Of a stretch of 64,000 bases of DNA, positions 28,106-36,086 are shown in pieces. Within the stretch, counting starts at the first letter, position 1. Each line of letters opens with the position of its first letter. This DNA is from Blattabacterium sp. (Nauphoeta cinerea) (GTDB lineage: Bacteria > Bacteroidota > Bacteroidia > Flavobacteriales > Blattabacteriaceae), in contig NC_022550.1 of assembly GCF_000471965.1 (NCBI RefSeq), positions 186,001-250,000 of the forward strand. The letters run 5' to 3'. The notes under the pieces were generated by a model, which searched no databases, was not told the DNA's origin, and saw only the letters and a program-made list of their open reading frames with translations. Position numbers and translations under genes: made by a program.

Positions 28106-28378
28106 ATGGACAACACGAAATTATACGTAGGAAATTTATCTTACGATATGACAGAACAAGAGTTAAAAAACTATTTCGAATCTGTAGGAGAAGTGACTCA
28201 CGCCAAAATAATTTTTGATGAATCTACATCAAATAAAAAAAGTAAAGGATTTGGATTTATAGAAATGTCTAGTGAAGAAAATGCTAAACAAGCTATAGAA
28301 AAATTAAATGGAACAGAGTTTATGGGTCGAAATATTATTGTATCTGCAGCTAGACCAAGAGCAAAAAAAGATTATTAA
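28106..28378 (+). CDS. single-RRM RNA-binding protein
   Basis: This small protein of 90 residues is one RNA recognition motif. RNP2 is LYVGNL (residues 5-10) and RNP1 is KSKGFGFIEM (about 46-55); the short basic tail reads RPRAKKDY. Such single-RRM proteins are common in Bacteroidetes and cyanobacteria and bind single-stranded RNA, in some species in cold adaptation or mRNA decay. ATG 28106 is chosen because the RRM begins at once and a promoter box overlaps the upstream TTG. The RNA target is unknown. Confidence 0.92.
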   Translation: MDNTKLYVGNLSYDMTEQELKNYFESVGEVTHAKIIFDESTSNKKSKGFGFIEMSSEENAKQAIEKLNGTEFMGRNIIVSAARPRAKKDY

Positions 28379-28457
28379 TTCTTATTTCTCCTTTATATGT
28401 TGGACGCTTACATCTGTAAATTATTATTAAATCAACATGAAATAAAAATTATATTCT

Positions 28458-29333
28458 ATGAAAAAATTATATGGGACAGGTGTAGCGTTAGTTACTCCTT
28501 TTAAAAAGGATGGAAAAATTGATTTTAATGGACTTGAAAAGCTTGTGAAATATGTTGTAAATAATAATGTCGATTATTTAGTCACATTGGGTACTACAGC
28601 GGAAACAGCTACTTTAAGAAAGGAAGAAAAATGGGATATTGTAAAATGCATTCAAAGGGCCAATTATAAACAACTTCCTTTAATATTGGGATTAGGAGGA
28701 AATAATACAGAAAATGTTATAAAAGAAATAAATAGCATAAAAAATTTATCGGATTTTTATGCTATTCTTTCAGTTTCTCCTTATTATAATAATCCTTCTC
28801 AGGAAGGGATATATCAACATTTTAAATCAATTGTAAATCAGACAGAAGCAGATATTATTCTTTATAATGTTCCTAAAAGAACAGGTTCTAATATTATGCC
28901 GGATACTGTTTTACGTTTAGCCTATGATTTTAAAAATATAATAGGTATAAAGGAAGCTTCTGGAAATGTTTTACAATCTTATAAAATTTTAGAGAATAAA
29001 CCCCAAAATTTTAGTGTCATTTCAGGAGATGATTTTATAACTTTGCCTGTTATATTAGGAGGAGGAGAAGGGGTAATTTCTGTGATTGCTCAAGGATTTC
29101 CTGATGAAATTTCTAATATGGTGTCTCTAGCAAGGGACAACAATGTAAAAAAAGCTTTTTCCATTTTTTATAATATTATTGAAATAATAGATCTTATTTA
29201 TGAAGAAGGAAATCCTACAGGAATTAAAACTTTTTTAGATATAATAGGAATATGCAATTCATATGTGAGATTACCATTATTAGTGGGCACTCCATCTTTA
29301 AGAAAAAAGATGTTACTTTTATTAAAAAAATAA
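28458..29333 (+). CDS. dapA: 4-hydroxy-tetrahydrodipicolinate synthase
   Basis: DapA condenses pyruvate with aspartate semialdehyde, the first step of lysine and diaminopimelate synthesis. That pathway is needed for peptidoglycan and, in a nutritional symbiont, for host lysine supply. The signatures GTGVALVTPF (residues 5-14), the GTTAETATL segment (about 42-50), the catalytic Tyr in NVPKRTG and the Schiff-base Lys in GIKEAS (about 160-165) are present. The length of 291 residues is normal. It leads a run of closely spaced plus-strand genes through ferritin, bamD and rpoZ. Confidence 0.97.
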   Translation: MKKLYGTGVALVTPFKKDGKIDFNGLEKLVKYVVNNNVDYLVTLGTTAETATLRKEEKWDIVKCIQRANYKQLPLILGLGGNNTENVIKEINSIKNLSDFYAILSVSPYYNNPSQEGIYQHFKSIVNQTEADIILYNVPKRTGSNIMPDTVLRLAYDFKNIIGIKEASGNVLQSYKILENKPQNFSVISGDDFITLPVILGGGEGVISVIAQGFPDEISNMVSLARDNNVKKAFSIFYNIIEIIDLIYEEGNPTGIKTFLDIIGICNSYVRLPLLVGTPSLRKKMLLLLKK

Positions 29334-29345
29334 AAAGTATATGAT

Positions 29346-29852
29346 ATGTTTAGTGAAAAAATACAAAAAGAATTAACAAAACAGTTGAATAGAGAATCAG
29401 AATCTTCTCAATTATATTTGTCTATGGCATCTTGGGTTGAGAGGAAAGGTTATGAAGGAGTATGTGAATTTTTATATGATCATTCAAATGAAGAAAGAAT
29501 TCATATGTTGAAATTGATTAGATATATCAATAAAAGAGGAGGAAATGCTATTTTGAGTACTGACAGTATGTTGATTAAAAATATTACATATTTATCCTTA
29601 AAAGAATTATTTATGAAATTATTTGAACATGAAAAAACAATTTCTAAAGAAATAAATCTTTTGGTAGAAACTTCTTTGCAAGAAAAAGATTATTTTACAT
29701 ATAATTTTCTGCAATGGTATGTTAAAGAGCAAATTGAAGAAGAAAGTTTAATTAAAATGATTTTAGATAAAATAGAGTTAATAAAAGAAGATAAAGGGGG
29801 GTTATATTTATTTGATAAAGACATGAAAAATTTTCATAAAAATTTTGAATAG
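29346..29852 (+). CDS. ftnA: non-heme ferritin
   Basis: Bacterial ferritin stores iron as a 24-subunit shell. The four-helix bundle shows ferroxidase residues in ESESSQLYLSMASWVERKG (Glu and Tyr on helix A) and FLYDHSNEERIHMLKL (Glu, Glu and His on helix B). QWYVKEQIEEESL lies on helix C. The length of 168 residues is normal. It follows dapA by 12 bases and overlaps the start of bamD, so it is probably co-transcribed. Confidence 0.95.
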   Translation: MFSEKIQKELTKQLNRESESSQLYLSMASWVERKGYEGVCEFLYDHSNEERIHMLKLIRYINKRGGNAILSTDSMLIKNITYLSLKELFMKLFEHEKTISKEINLLVETSLQEKDYFTYNFLQWYVKEQIEEESLIKMILDKIELIKEDKGGLYLFDKDMKNFHKNFE

Positions 29853-30381
29853 AATTATTTTTTTTGTATCAGTATTATCAATTGCCATCCTTCATAAAGG
29901 ATGTTCTATACATACAGGTTTTTTTGAAAAAAAATTAGTTTTATCGAAAGATAAAATTTTGTTTGAAAAAGGAAAACGTTATTCTCTTTTGTCTCCAAAT
30001 TTCGATTTGGATCAAACAAAAACTAAGATAGCAATTGAAACATTTAATCAGTTTATCAAGGAATATCCTGATAGTTCAAAAGTAAAAGAAGTTTATAATT
30101 TACTTTATAAGTTATTAAATAAAATCGAAAAAAAGGATTATAACATTGCTAATTATTATTTTTTGATACGTAAATATCAGTCTTCTTTGATTTACTTTCA
30201 AGATTTTATTAAAAATTTTCCAAAAAGCTATTTAAAAGAAGATGCTATGTATAAAATTTGTATATGTCAACATAAACTCAGTAATAGAAAAAATTTTCTA
30301 AAATCATACGATGAGTACATAAAAAATTTTCCATATTCTTCTAATGTAAAAAAATTAGGAATTTTATATAAAAAATTATAA
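29845..30381 (+). CDS. bamD: BamD-like outer-membrane assembly lipoprotein, shortened
   Basis: BamD is the essential lipoprotein of the BAM complex that inserts outer-membrane beta-barrels. Here an N-terminal hydrophobic segment ends at a Cys (ILHKGC, a weak lipobox). After a short linker the sequence passes directly to SLLSPNFDLDQTKTKIAIE, which in other flavobacterial BamD proteins is the third TPR unit. The first two TPRs, about 75-90 residues, appear to be lost, giving 178 residues instead of about 260-270. The start is TTG 29845, overlapping ferritin. Position just before rpoZ is the usual flavobacterial order. Confidence 0.8.
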   Translation: MNRIIFFVSVLSIAILHKGCSIHTGFFEKKLVLSKDKILFEKGKRYSLLSPNFDLDQTKTKIAIETFNQFIKEYPDSSKVKEVYNLLYKLLNKIEKKDYNIANYYFLIRKYQSSLIYFQDFIKNFPKSYLKEDAMYKICICQHKLSNRKNFLKSYDEYIKNFPYSSNVKKLGILYKKL

Positions 30382-30395
30382 CGATTGTAACTTGT

Positions 30396-30713
30396 ATGAA
30401 TTTTTTAAGAGATATTGATGCTCCAATAAATACAGAAACTGTAGATTGTATTCAACTGGAAAAAAAATCAGGAAAGAATATATATGAAACTATATGCATT
30501 TTAGAAAAAATAAGTCAGAAAATCTTTAATAAAATTAAAGAAGATTTATATGCTAAATTGGAGGAATTTAATCCTATGAATATGAATAAAAATAATTTAG
30601 AAGAAATTTTTGAAAATAAAGAACAAATTGAGTTATCAAGATTATATGAAAAACTACCAAAATCTACATCTATTTCTATTCAATATTTGATGAATGGGAA
30701 AATAAAAATTTAA
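30396..30713 (+). CDS. rpoZ: RNA polymerase omega subunit, flavobacterial type
   Basis: This 105-residue protein matches the short omega-like subunit of Flavobacteriia. The pattern is an N-terminal DAPINTETVD segment, then GKNIYETICILEKISQ (about residues 27-42), EEIFENKEQIELSRLYEKLPKS and a final YLMNGKI. Its location right after bamD agrees with the usual gene order in the class, where coaBC normally follows; here the transaldolase gene follows convergently instead. Omega assists folding and assembly of beta', whose gene is at the left edge. Confidence 0.85.
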   Translation: MNFLRDIDAPINTETVDCIQLEKKSGKNIYETICILEKISQKIFNKIKEDLYAKLEEFNPMNMNKNNLEEIFENKEQIELSRLYEKLPKSTSISIQYLMNGKIKI

Positions 30714-31379
30714 TCATTTATTTATTTTTCTATGGAAATCTTTTATAAATTTATCTAATCCTATGTTAGTTAATGGATGATTCAACAAAGAATAAATAAC
30801 ATTCAGAGGAGAAGTTATGGCATATACTCCAATTTTAAAACATTCTACGATATGTAAAGGATGACGTATAGAAGCTGCTAATATTTTGGTTTCAAAGGAA
30901 TAATTGTCATATATACTTTTGATTTCTTGTATTAAATTCAAACCGTTATAAGATACGTCATCTAATCTACCTACGAATGGAGAAACATAAGTGGCTCCAG
31001 CTTTTGCTGCTAAAATAGATTGTCCTGTAGAAAAAATAAGAGTAGAATTAGTTTTAATTTTTTTCTGGGAAAGATATTTAATAGTCTTAATTCCATTTTT
31101 TGTGATAGGTATTTTTACCACAATTTTGGGGTGTAATAAAGCCAGTTTTTCCCCTTCTTGAATCATATCAGTATAGTTACTACTGATAACTTCTGCACTC
31201 ATATTTTCATCATTTTTCAAACGTTTACATATAGATATATAATGTTCATAAATTTCTTTATGACTAAAAAGAGATTCTTTTGATATCAAAGATGGATTTG
31301 TGGTAATTCCATCTAACATTCCTAATGATCTTGCTTCATCAATTTCTTTTAAATTAGCTGTATCTATAAAAAACTTCAT
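30714..31379 (-). CDS. tal: transaldolase (small TalC/MipB-type)
   Basis: This short-form transaldolase transfers a dihydroxyacetone unit between sugar phosphates in the non-oxidative pentose phosphate pathway. The opening KFFIDTANLKEIDEA, the GITTNPSL segment (about residues 25-32), the Schiff-base Lys in VVKIPIT (about 86-92) and ATYVSPFVGRLDD (about 134-146) are diagnostic. The length of 221 residues fits the single-domain subfamily, which also includes fructose-6-phosphate aldolase; that activity is the alternative. The gene ends convergently one base from the rpoZ stop. Confidence 0.93.
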   Translation of the reverse strand: MKFFIDTANLKEIDEARSLGMLDGITTNPSLISKESLFSHKEIYEHYISICKRLKNDENMSAEVISSNYTDMIQEGEKLALLHPKIVVKIPITKNGIKTIKYLSQKKIKTNSTLIFSTGQSILAAKAGATYVSPFVGRLDDVSYNGLNLIQEIKSIYDNYSFETKILAASIRHPLHIVECFKIGVYAITSPLNVIYSLLNHPLTNIGLDKFIKDFHRKINK

Positions 31380-31506
31380 AATTATATGTTATATATCAAT
31401 ATGAACAAATTTATAATATTTTCATAAATAGTTTATTGTTTTCTTTTTCATAACTTATTAAACAGAAAAAACTGTAAATTTAGATGTTTTATTTATATTA
31501 TGATAT

Positions 31507-32907
31507 ATGCAGCATTTCGATGTTATTATTTTAGGAAGTGGACCTGGAGGCTATGTAGCTTCTATACGGGCAGCACAACTTGGAATGAAAACAGCTATTG
31601 TGGAAAAAGAATCAATTGGAGGAATTTGTTTAAATTGGGGCTGTATTCCTACTAAATCGCTTTTAAATAGCGCAAAAATTCTACAATCTATAAAGAAAAA
31701 TGGAGAATTATTTGGTATAAAAAATAAAAATATTCAAGTAAATTATCCTAAAATTCTTTCTAAAAGCAGAATAATCGTTGATAAAATAAAAAAAGGAGTT
31801 TCATTTTTAATGAAAAAAAATGGAGTTCATGTTATTTTTGGAAATGCACAACTCAAAAAAAGTAAGAAAATAGAAATTTTTAAAAATGAAAAAAGCATAG
31901 GAGAATATTCCGCCTCAAATATTGTTATTGCTACTGGCGCAATTCCTAAAATTGATACAAAATTTCAATATGACAGAAAAAAAATTATAACATATAAAGA
32001 AGCATTGTCCTTATCTTCATTACCAAAAAAAATGATAATTATAGGTTCTGGTTCTATAGGATTAGAATTTGCATATTTTTATCATTCTATGGGGACAAAA
32101 GTTACTGTCATAGAAATCTCTTCTAAATTGTATCCCAATGGGGATGATGATATATCTGATTATTTGAAACATTCTTTTGATAAAATAGGAATTCAAAACT
32201 ATGTGTCTTCCTGTATAAATAAAATTACTTATAATAATGAAACTTATGAAGTTATTGTTGATGTTAAAACCCCGTTGGAAAATATTGTATTAAAAACTGA
32301 TATTATTCTATCCGCTATAGGAGTGGTTCCTAATATTAAATATATTGGTCTGAAAGAAATAGGAATTCAAACAGAAAGAGGATTTATAGTCGTAGATGAA
32401 AATTATCGTACAAATATAGATGGATATTATGCTATAGGAGACGTAATTAATACCCCTTCTTTAGCTCATGTCGCATCGCACGAAGCAATAAATTGTATTG
32501 AAAATATAAAAGGTTTAAATTGTCAGAAAATAAATTACAATAATGTTCCAAAATGTGTTTATTCACTTCCTGAAATGGCTTCAGTCGGTTATACAGAAAA
32601 AGAGTCTAAAGAAAAAGGATTTAAAGTAAAAATAGGTAAATTTCCTTTTACGGCTCTAGGCAGGTCTATTTCTGATGAAAATACTGATGGTTTTGTAAAA
32701 GTAATTTTTGATGATAAATATGATGAATGGTTAGGATGCCATATGATAGGAAATCATGTGACAGATTTAATTTCAGAAGTGGTAGTAGCTAGAAAATTAG
32801 AAACAACTAGCTATGAAATTTTGGGGAGTATCCATCCTCATCCTTCATTAAGTGAATCTATTATAGAATCTATAGCTAATGCTTATGGAAAAGCAATTCA
32901 TTTATAA
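31507..32907 (+). CDS. lpdA: dihydrolipoamide dehydrogenase (E3)
   Basis: This flavoprotein reoxidises lipoamide in the 2-oxoacid dehydrogenase and glycine cleavage complexes. The FAD site GSGPGGYVA (about residues 10-18), the redox-active disulfide GGICLNWGCIPTKS (about 38-51), the NAD site IIIGSGSIGLEFA (about 177-189), FAIGD-like YYAIGDV and the C-terminal His-Glu motif in HPHPSLSE (about 443-450) are intact. The length of 466 residues is normal. Its partner GcvT appears disrupted in this window, so its main role may be pyruvate dehydrogenase. Confidence 0.97.
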   Translation: MQHFDVIILGSGPGGYVASIRAAQLGMKTAIVEKESIGGICLNWGCIPTKSLLNSAKILQSIKKNGELFGIKNKNIQVNYPKILSKSRIIVDKIKKGVSFLMKKNGVHVIFGNAQLKKSKKIEIFKNEKSIGEYSASNIVIATGAIPKIDTKFQYDRKKIITYKEALSLSSLPKKMIIIGSGSIGLEFAYFYHSMGTKVTVIEISSKLYPNGDDDISDYLKHSFDKIGIQNYVSSCINKITYNNETYEVIVDVKTPLENIVLKTDIILSAIGVVPNIKYIGLKEIGIQTERGFIVVDENYRTNIDGYYAIGDVINTPSLAHVASHEAINCIENIKGLNCQKINYNNVPKCVYSLPEMASVGYTEKESKEKGFKVKIGKFPFTALGRSISDENTDGFVKVIFDDKYDEWLGCHMIGNHVTDLISEVVVARKLETTSYEILGSIHPHPSLSESIIESIANAYGKAIHL

Positions 32908-32968
32908 GTTAATCAATTAAAAAACACTCTTCTTCTATATTCCCACACACATATATTGTTTTTATTTT

Positions 32969-32983
32969 GTACTCAATGAGTAC
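32969..32983. promoter_or_regulatory. perfect 15-base palindrome upstream of adk
   Basis: GTACTCAATGAGTAC has two perfect 7-base arms around one central base. It lies 24 bases before the first possible adk start and 66 before the likely one. It may be an operator or a small leader hairpin. It does not resemble the motif near groES. Confidence 0.45.
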
Positions 32984-33048
32984 GTATAAAAATTCATATA
33001 TGTATTATGTCTTCTTTACATGAAATTCATAATTTTTATTGTTTTATG

Positions 33049-33627
33049 ATACATATTATATTGTTTGGCCCACCAGGTTGTGGAAAAGGAACTCAAGCTA
33101 AAATCATATCAAATAAATTTGGTTTCATACATTTATCTACTGGAATGATATTCAGAGATCATATAAAAAGAAAAACTAATCTAGGGAAATTAGCGAGTTA
33201 TTATATTAATAAAGGGGTGTTAGTTCCTGATAGAATAACTACAAATATGTTAAACACAGAAATTCAAAAATATTTAAAATCTAAAGGAATTATCTATGAT
33301 GGATATCCTAGAACTCAAAATCAGATTTTTTCTTTAGAGAAAGTATTAAAAAAATTTTGTTTAGGAAAAATTAATATAATTTTTTATTTTTTTATTCCCA
33401 AAAATATGATAATAAATAGATTATTAAAAAGAGGGAAAACAAGTAATCGTAATGATGATACGGATATTATTACAGTTCAAAGGAGAATAAAAGAATATGA
33501 TCAAGAGACTTCTTTGATATGGAAGAATCATAAATGTAAAAATAATATAGTAAAATTAAACGCTTCTTTATCTATAGAAAAAATTTCTATTTTTATGGAA
33601 AAAAAAATTATGAGTTTATTATATTAA
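33049..33627 (+). CDS. adk: adenylate kinase
   Basis: Adk equilibrates ATP, AMP and ADP. The P-loop GPPGCGKGTQ is at residues 7-16 from ATG 33049, followed by the AMP-binding STGMIFR region, YDGYPRTQNQ (about 84-93) and RLLKRGKTS with R-R-I-K-E-Y. It is the short type lacking the long zinc-type lid. An in-frame ATG at 33007 would add 14 residues unlike the family, so 33049 is preferred. obgE follows 6 bases later, an order common in Bacteroidetes. Confidence 0.95.
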   Translation: MHIILFGPPGCGKGTQAKIISNKFGFIHLSTGMIFRDHIKRKTNLGKLASYYINKGVLVPDRITTNMLNTEIQKYLKSKGIIYDGYPRTQNQIFSLEKVLKKFCLGKINIIFYFFIPKNMIINRLLKRGKTSNRNDDTDIITVQRRIKEYDQETSLIWKNHKCKNNIVKLNASLSIEKISIFMEKKIMSLLY

Positions 33628-33633
33628 TTTTTT

Positions 33634-34642
33634 ATGAAAAATTGTTTTGTTGATTTTATAAAAATTTATTGTAAAAGTGGAAATGGAGGAGCTGGTTGTG
33701 TTCATTTTCATAGAAACAGATATGTACATAGGGGGGGGGCCAGATGGAGGAACAGGAGGAAAAGGAGGAGATATTATTATTCAAGGAAATTCTCATATTC
33801 ATACCTTTTTACATTTAAGATATCATAAACATTGGATTGCTAAATCTGGATTTCCAGGAAAAGGAAATAATATAACCGGAGCAAATGGAAAAGATTTATT
33901 AATAGAGGTTCCTATAGGAACTATAGTAAAAGATGAAAAAGAAAATATAATAATGGAAATAACCCAAAATTATCAAAAAAAAATTTTGTTTAAAGGAGGC
34001 ATAGGAGGAAAAGGAAATTCTTTTTTTAAAAATTCTGTTTATCAATCTCCTCATTATGCACAACCGGGAATTAAAACAAAAGGAAATTGGATTTTTTTAG
34101 AACTAAAAATTTTAGCCGATGTAGGATTTATAGGTTTTCCCAATACTGGAAAATCGACCTTACTTTCTGTGATCACAAAAGCAAAACCTAAAATAGGAAA
34201 TTTTGCTTTTACAACTAAAACCCCACATATAGGAGTGGTAAAAGTTAATTTTAATTCTTTTTTAGTAGCTGATATTCCTGGAATTATAGAAAAAGCATCT
34301 GAAGGTAAAGGTTTAGGACATTATTTTTTAAGACATATAGAACGAAATTCTGTTTTGTTGTTTTTAATATCTTCAGATACAAAAAATAAAAAAAAAGAAT
34401 ATTTCATATTATTAAATGAATTGAAAAAATTTAATTCAAATCTTTTAAAGAAAAAACGTTTATTGGCGATATCTAAATCTGATTTAATCGATAATGATAA
34501 AAAAAAGAAAATAAAAGAATTTTTTTTAAAAAAATTAGAAGAAAATGTTGTTTTTATTTCTTCTTTTACAAAAGAAGGATTATCAGAATTAATAAAAAAA
34601 TTATGGAAATTAATTCAGAATGAAAGAAAAATTTTGAATTAA
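33634..34642 (+). CDS. obgE: GTPase Obg, split by a G9 frameshift
   Basis: Obg is an essential GTPase of large-subunit ribosome assembly. The frame from ATG 33634 reads [21 protein letters not shown] (Obg fold), then loses frame in a run of nine G (33731-33739) and would stop at 33828. The remaining glycine-rich Obg domain and the whole G domain ([29 protein letters not shown]) continue one frame over to 34642. Removing one G gives [14 protein letters not shown] across the junction and a protein of 335 residues, the normal length. Slippage on poly(G), a recent mutation or a base-call error are the options. Confidence 0.9.
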
Positions 34643-35856
34643 TAAGAAAGCTTTTGTTTTACAACATCTTGATCTATATTCAATGTAGATTGAATATTTT
34701 CTATATCAAACATGTAATCTACAAATATTTTTTCGCAAAATATTCGTAATCCTCTAGCCCCTAAACCTAACTGAAATGTTTTATCCACTATAATATTTAG
34801 TGCTTCATCTGTAATGTTCAAAGAAATATGGTCTATATCAAACAATTTTTGATATTGTTTGATTAAAGCATTTTTTGGTTCTATTAGTATTTTTTTCAAC
34901 ATATTTTTATTTAGTGGATTTAAATAAGTAATTATAGGAAATCTTCCTATCATTTCTGGAATAAACCCAAATTTTTTTAAATCTTCAGATAGAATATTTT
35001 TTATATAATTTTTTTCACTTTTCTTTCTTTTTTTTTCTTGAGTCATAAAACCTATAGACATATCTTCTATTCTATCAGAAATAATTTTTTCTATCCCATC
35101 AAATGTCCCTCCAGCTATAAATAATATATTTTCAGTATTCATTTGTATCATTTTTTGATCTGGATGTTTTCTCCCCCCTTGTGGGGGAACATTGACTACA
35201 GATCCTTCCAATATTTTTAGCAATGCTTGTTGGACTCCTTCACCAGATACATCTCTAGTAATAGAAGGATTATTACTTTTTCTAGAAATTTTATCTATTT
35301 CATCCAAAAAAATAATTCCTTTTTCAGCAGAATCTATATCATAATTAACAGATTGTAATAGTTTAGTTAAAATAGATTCTACATCTTCTCCTACATATCC
35401 AGCCTCTGTTAAAGTAGTTGCGTCAGCTATAGCAAAGGGAATTTTTAAAAGTTTTGATATACTTTTTGCTAGCAGAGTTTTCCCTGTCCCTGTCTTTCCA
35501 ATTAACAAAACATTGGATTTTTCTATTTCTATATCTGTAAAATCTTTATTATTATTCCATTGTTTTTGAATACGTTTATAATGATTATAAACAGCTACAG
35601 ACAGGATTTTTTTAGCTTCATTTTGTCCTACAATATATTTATCTAAAAAAGATTTTATCTCTTTAGGTTTTTTTATTTTTTCTTTTGTAAATTTATTTTT
35701 GTTTTCGTGATTATTTTTAATAAAAAATTTATTATGAATAATGGAATAAGTTCTTTCTATACAAAAATTACAAATATGTCCATTGATTCCAGATATAAGA
35801 AAAGTAATATCGTTTTTGTTTTTTCCACAAAAATTACATTTTAACAAATTCTCCAT
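34639..35856 (-). CDS. clpX: ClpX ATPase subunit of ClpXP
   Basis: ClpX unfolds substrates and feeds them to ClpP. The N-terminal zinc finger uses CNFC (residues 7-10) and CNFC (29-32). The AAA+ core shows [16 protein letters not shown] (Walker A, about 113-128), IIFLDEIDKI (Walker B), the pore loop GYVGED and GGAFD-like GGTFDGIE. A GLGARGLR sensor-2 segment lies near residue 374. The length of 405 residues is normal. clpP is not adjacent here. It overlaps the end of obgE by 4 bases in a tail-to-tail arrangement. Confidence 0.97.
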   Translation of the reverse strand: MENLLKCNFCGKNKNDITFLISGINGHICNFCIERTYSIIHNKFFIKNNHENKNKFTKEKIKKPKEIKSFLDKYIVGQNEAKKILSVAVYNHYKRIQKQWNNNKDFTDIEIEKSNVLLIGKTGTGKTLLAKSISKLLKIPFAIADATTLTEAGYVGEDVESILTKLLQSVNYDIDSAEKGIIFLDEIDKISRKSNNPSITRDVSGEGVQQALLKILEGSVVNVPPQGGRKHPDQKMIQMNTENILFIAGGTFDGIEKIISDRIEDMSIGFMTQEKKRKKSEKNYIKNILSEDLKKFGFIPEMIGRFPIITYLNPLNKNMLKKILIEPKNALIKQYQKLFDIDHISLNITDEALNIIVDKTFQLGLGARGLRIFCEKIFVDYMFDIENIQSTLNIDQDVVKQKLSY

Positions 35857-35897
35857 ACTTTTTTTTATGAATAAATAATGTTAATGTTATTTAAAAA

Positions 35898-35997
35898 GGA
35901 GCAAGCTAAACTACATCACATCGCTACAACCTATTTACCTTTGCTGTGTTCCCACCCTGGAGGATTTATAGGGAGCTGATTGTGTAGGACTTGCTCC
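35898..35997 (-). ncRNA. ffs: signal recognition particle RNA (4.5S type)
   Basis: The minus strand gives an RNA of about 100 bases whose ends pair (GGAGCAAG with CTTGCTCC). It carries the SRP apical loop signature CCAGGGTGGGAACACAGCAA, matching the conserved GG-AA/AGCA core that binds Ffh. It is followed by TTTTT (35893-35897), so termination is built in. A TATATTTA box lies about ten bases upstream. It sits in the gap between the divergent clpX and pyrG genes. Confidence 0.9.
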
Positions 35998-36086
35998 AAT
36001 TTTGGTAAATATAAAAAAAAAATCATAAATTCTCGTTTTTTAAGCAATAATTTTACCTGTTTTGTTAAATATAAATTATTGTGATT

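Noticed and set aside
33634-33828. A separate 64-residue small protein upstream of obgE
   Set aside because: Its first 33 or so residues are the Obg N-terminus and the rest is out-of-frame translation of the Gly-rich region. It is the front part of obgE, not a gene of its own.
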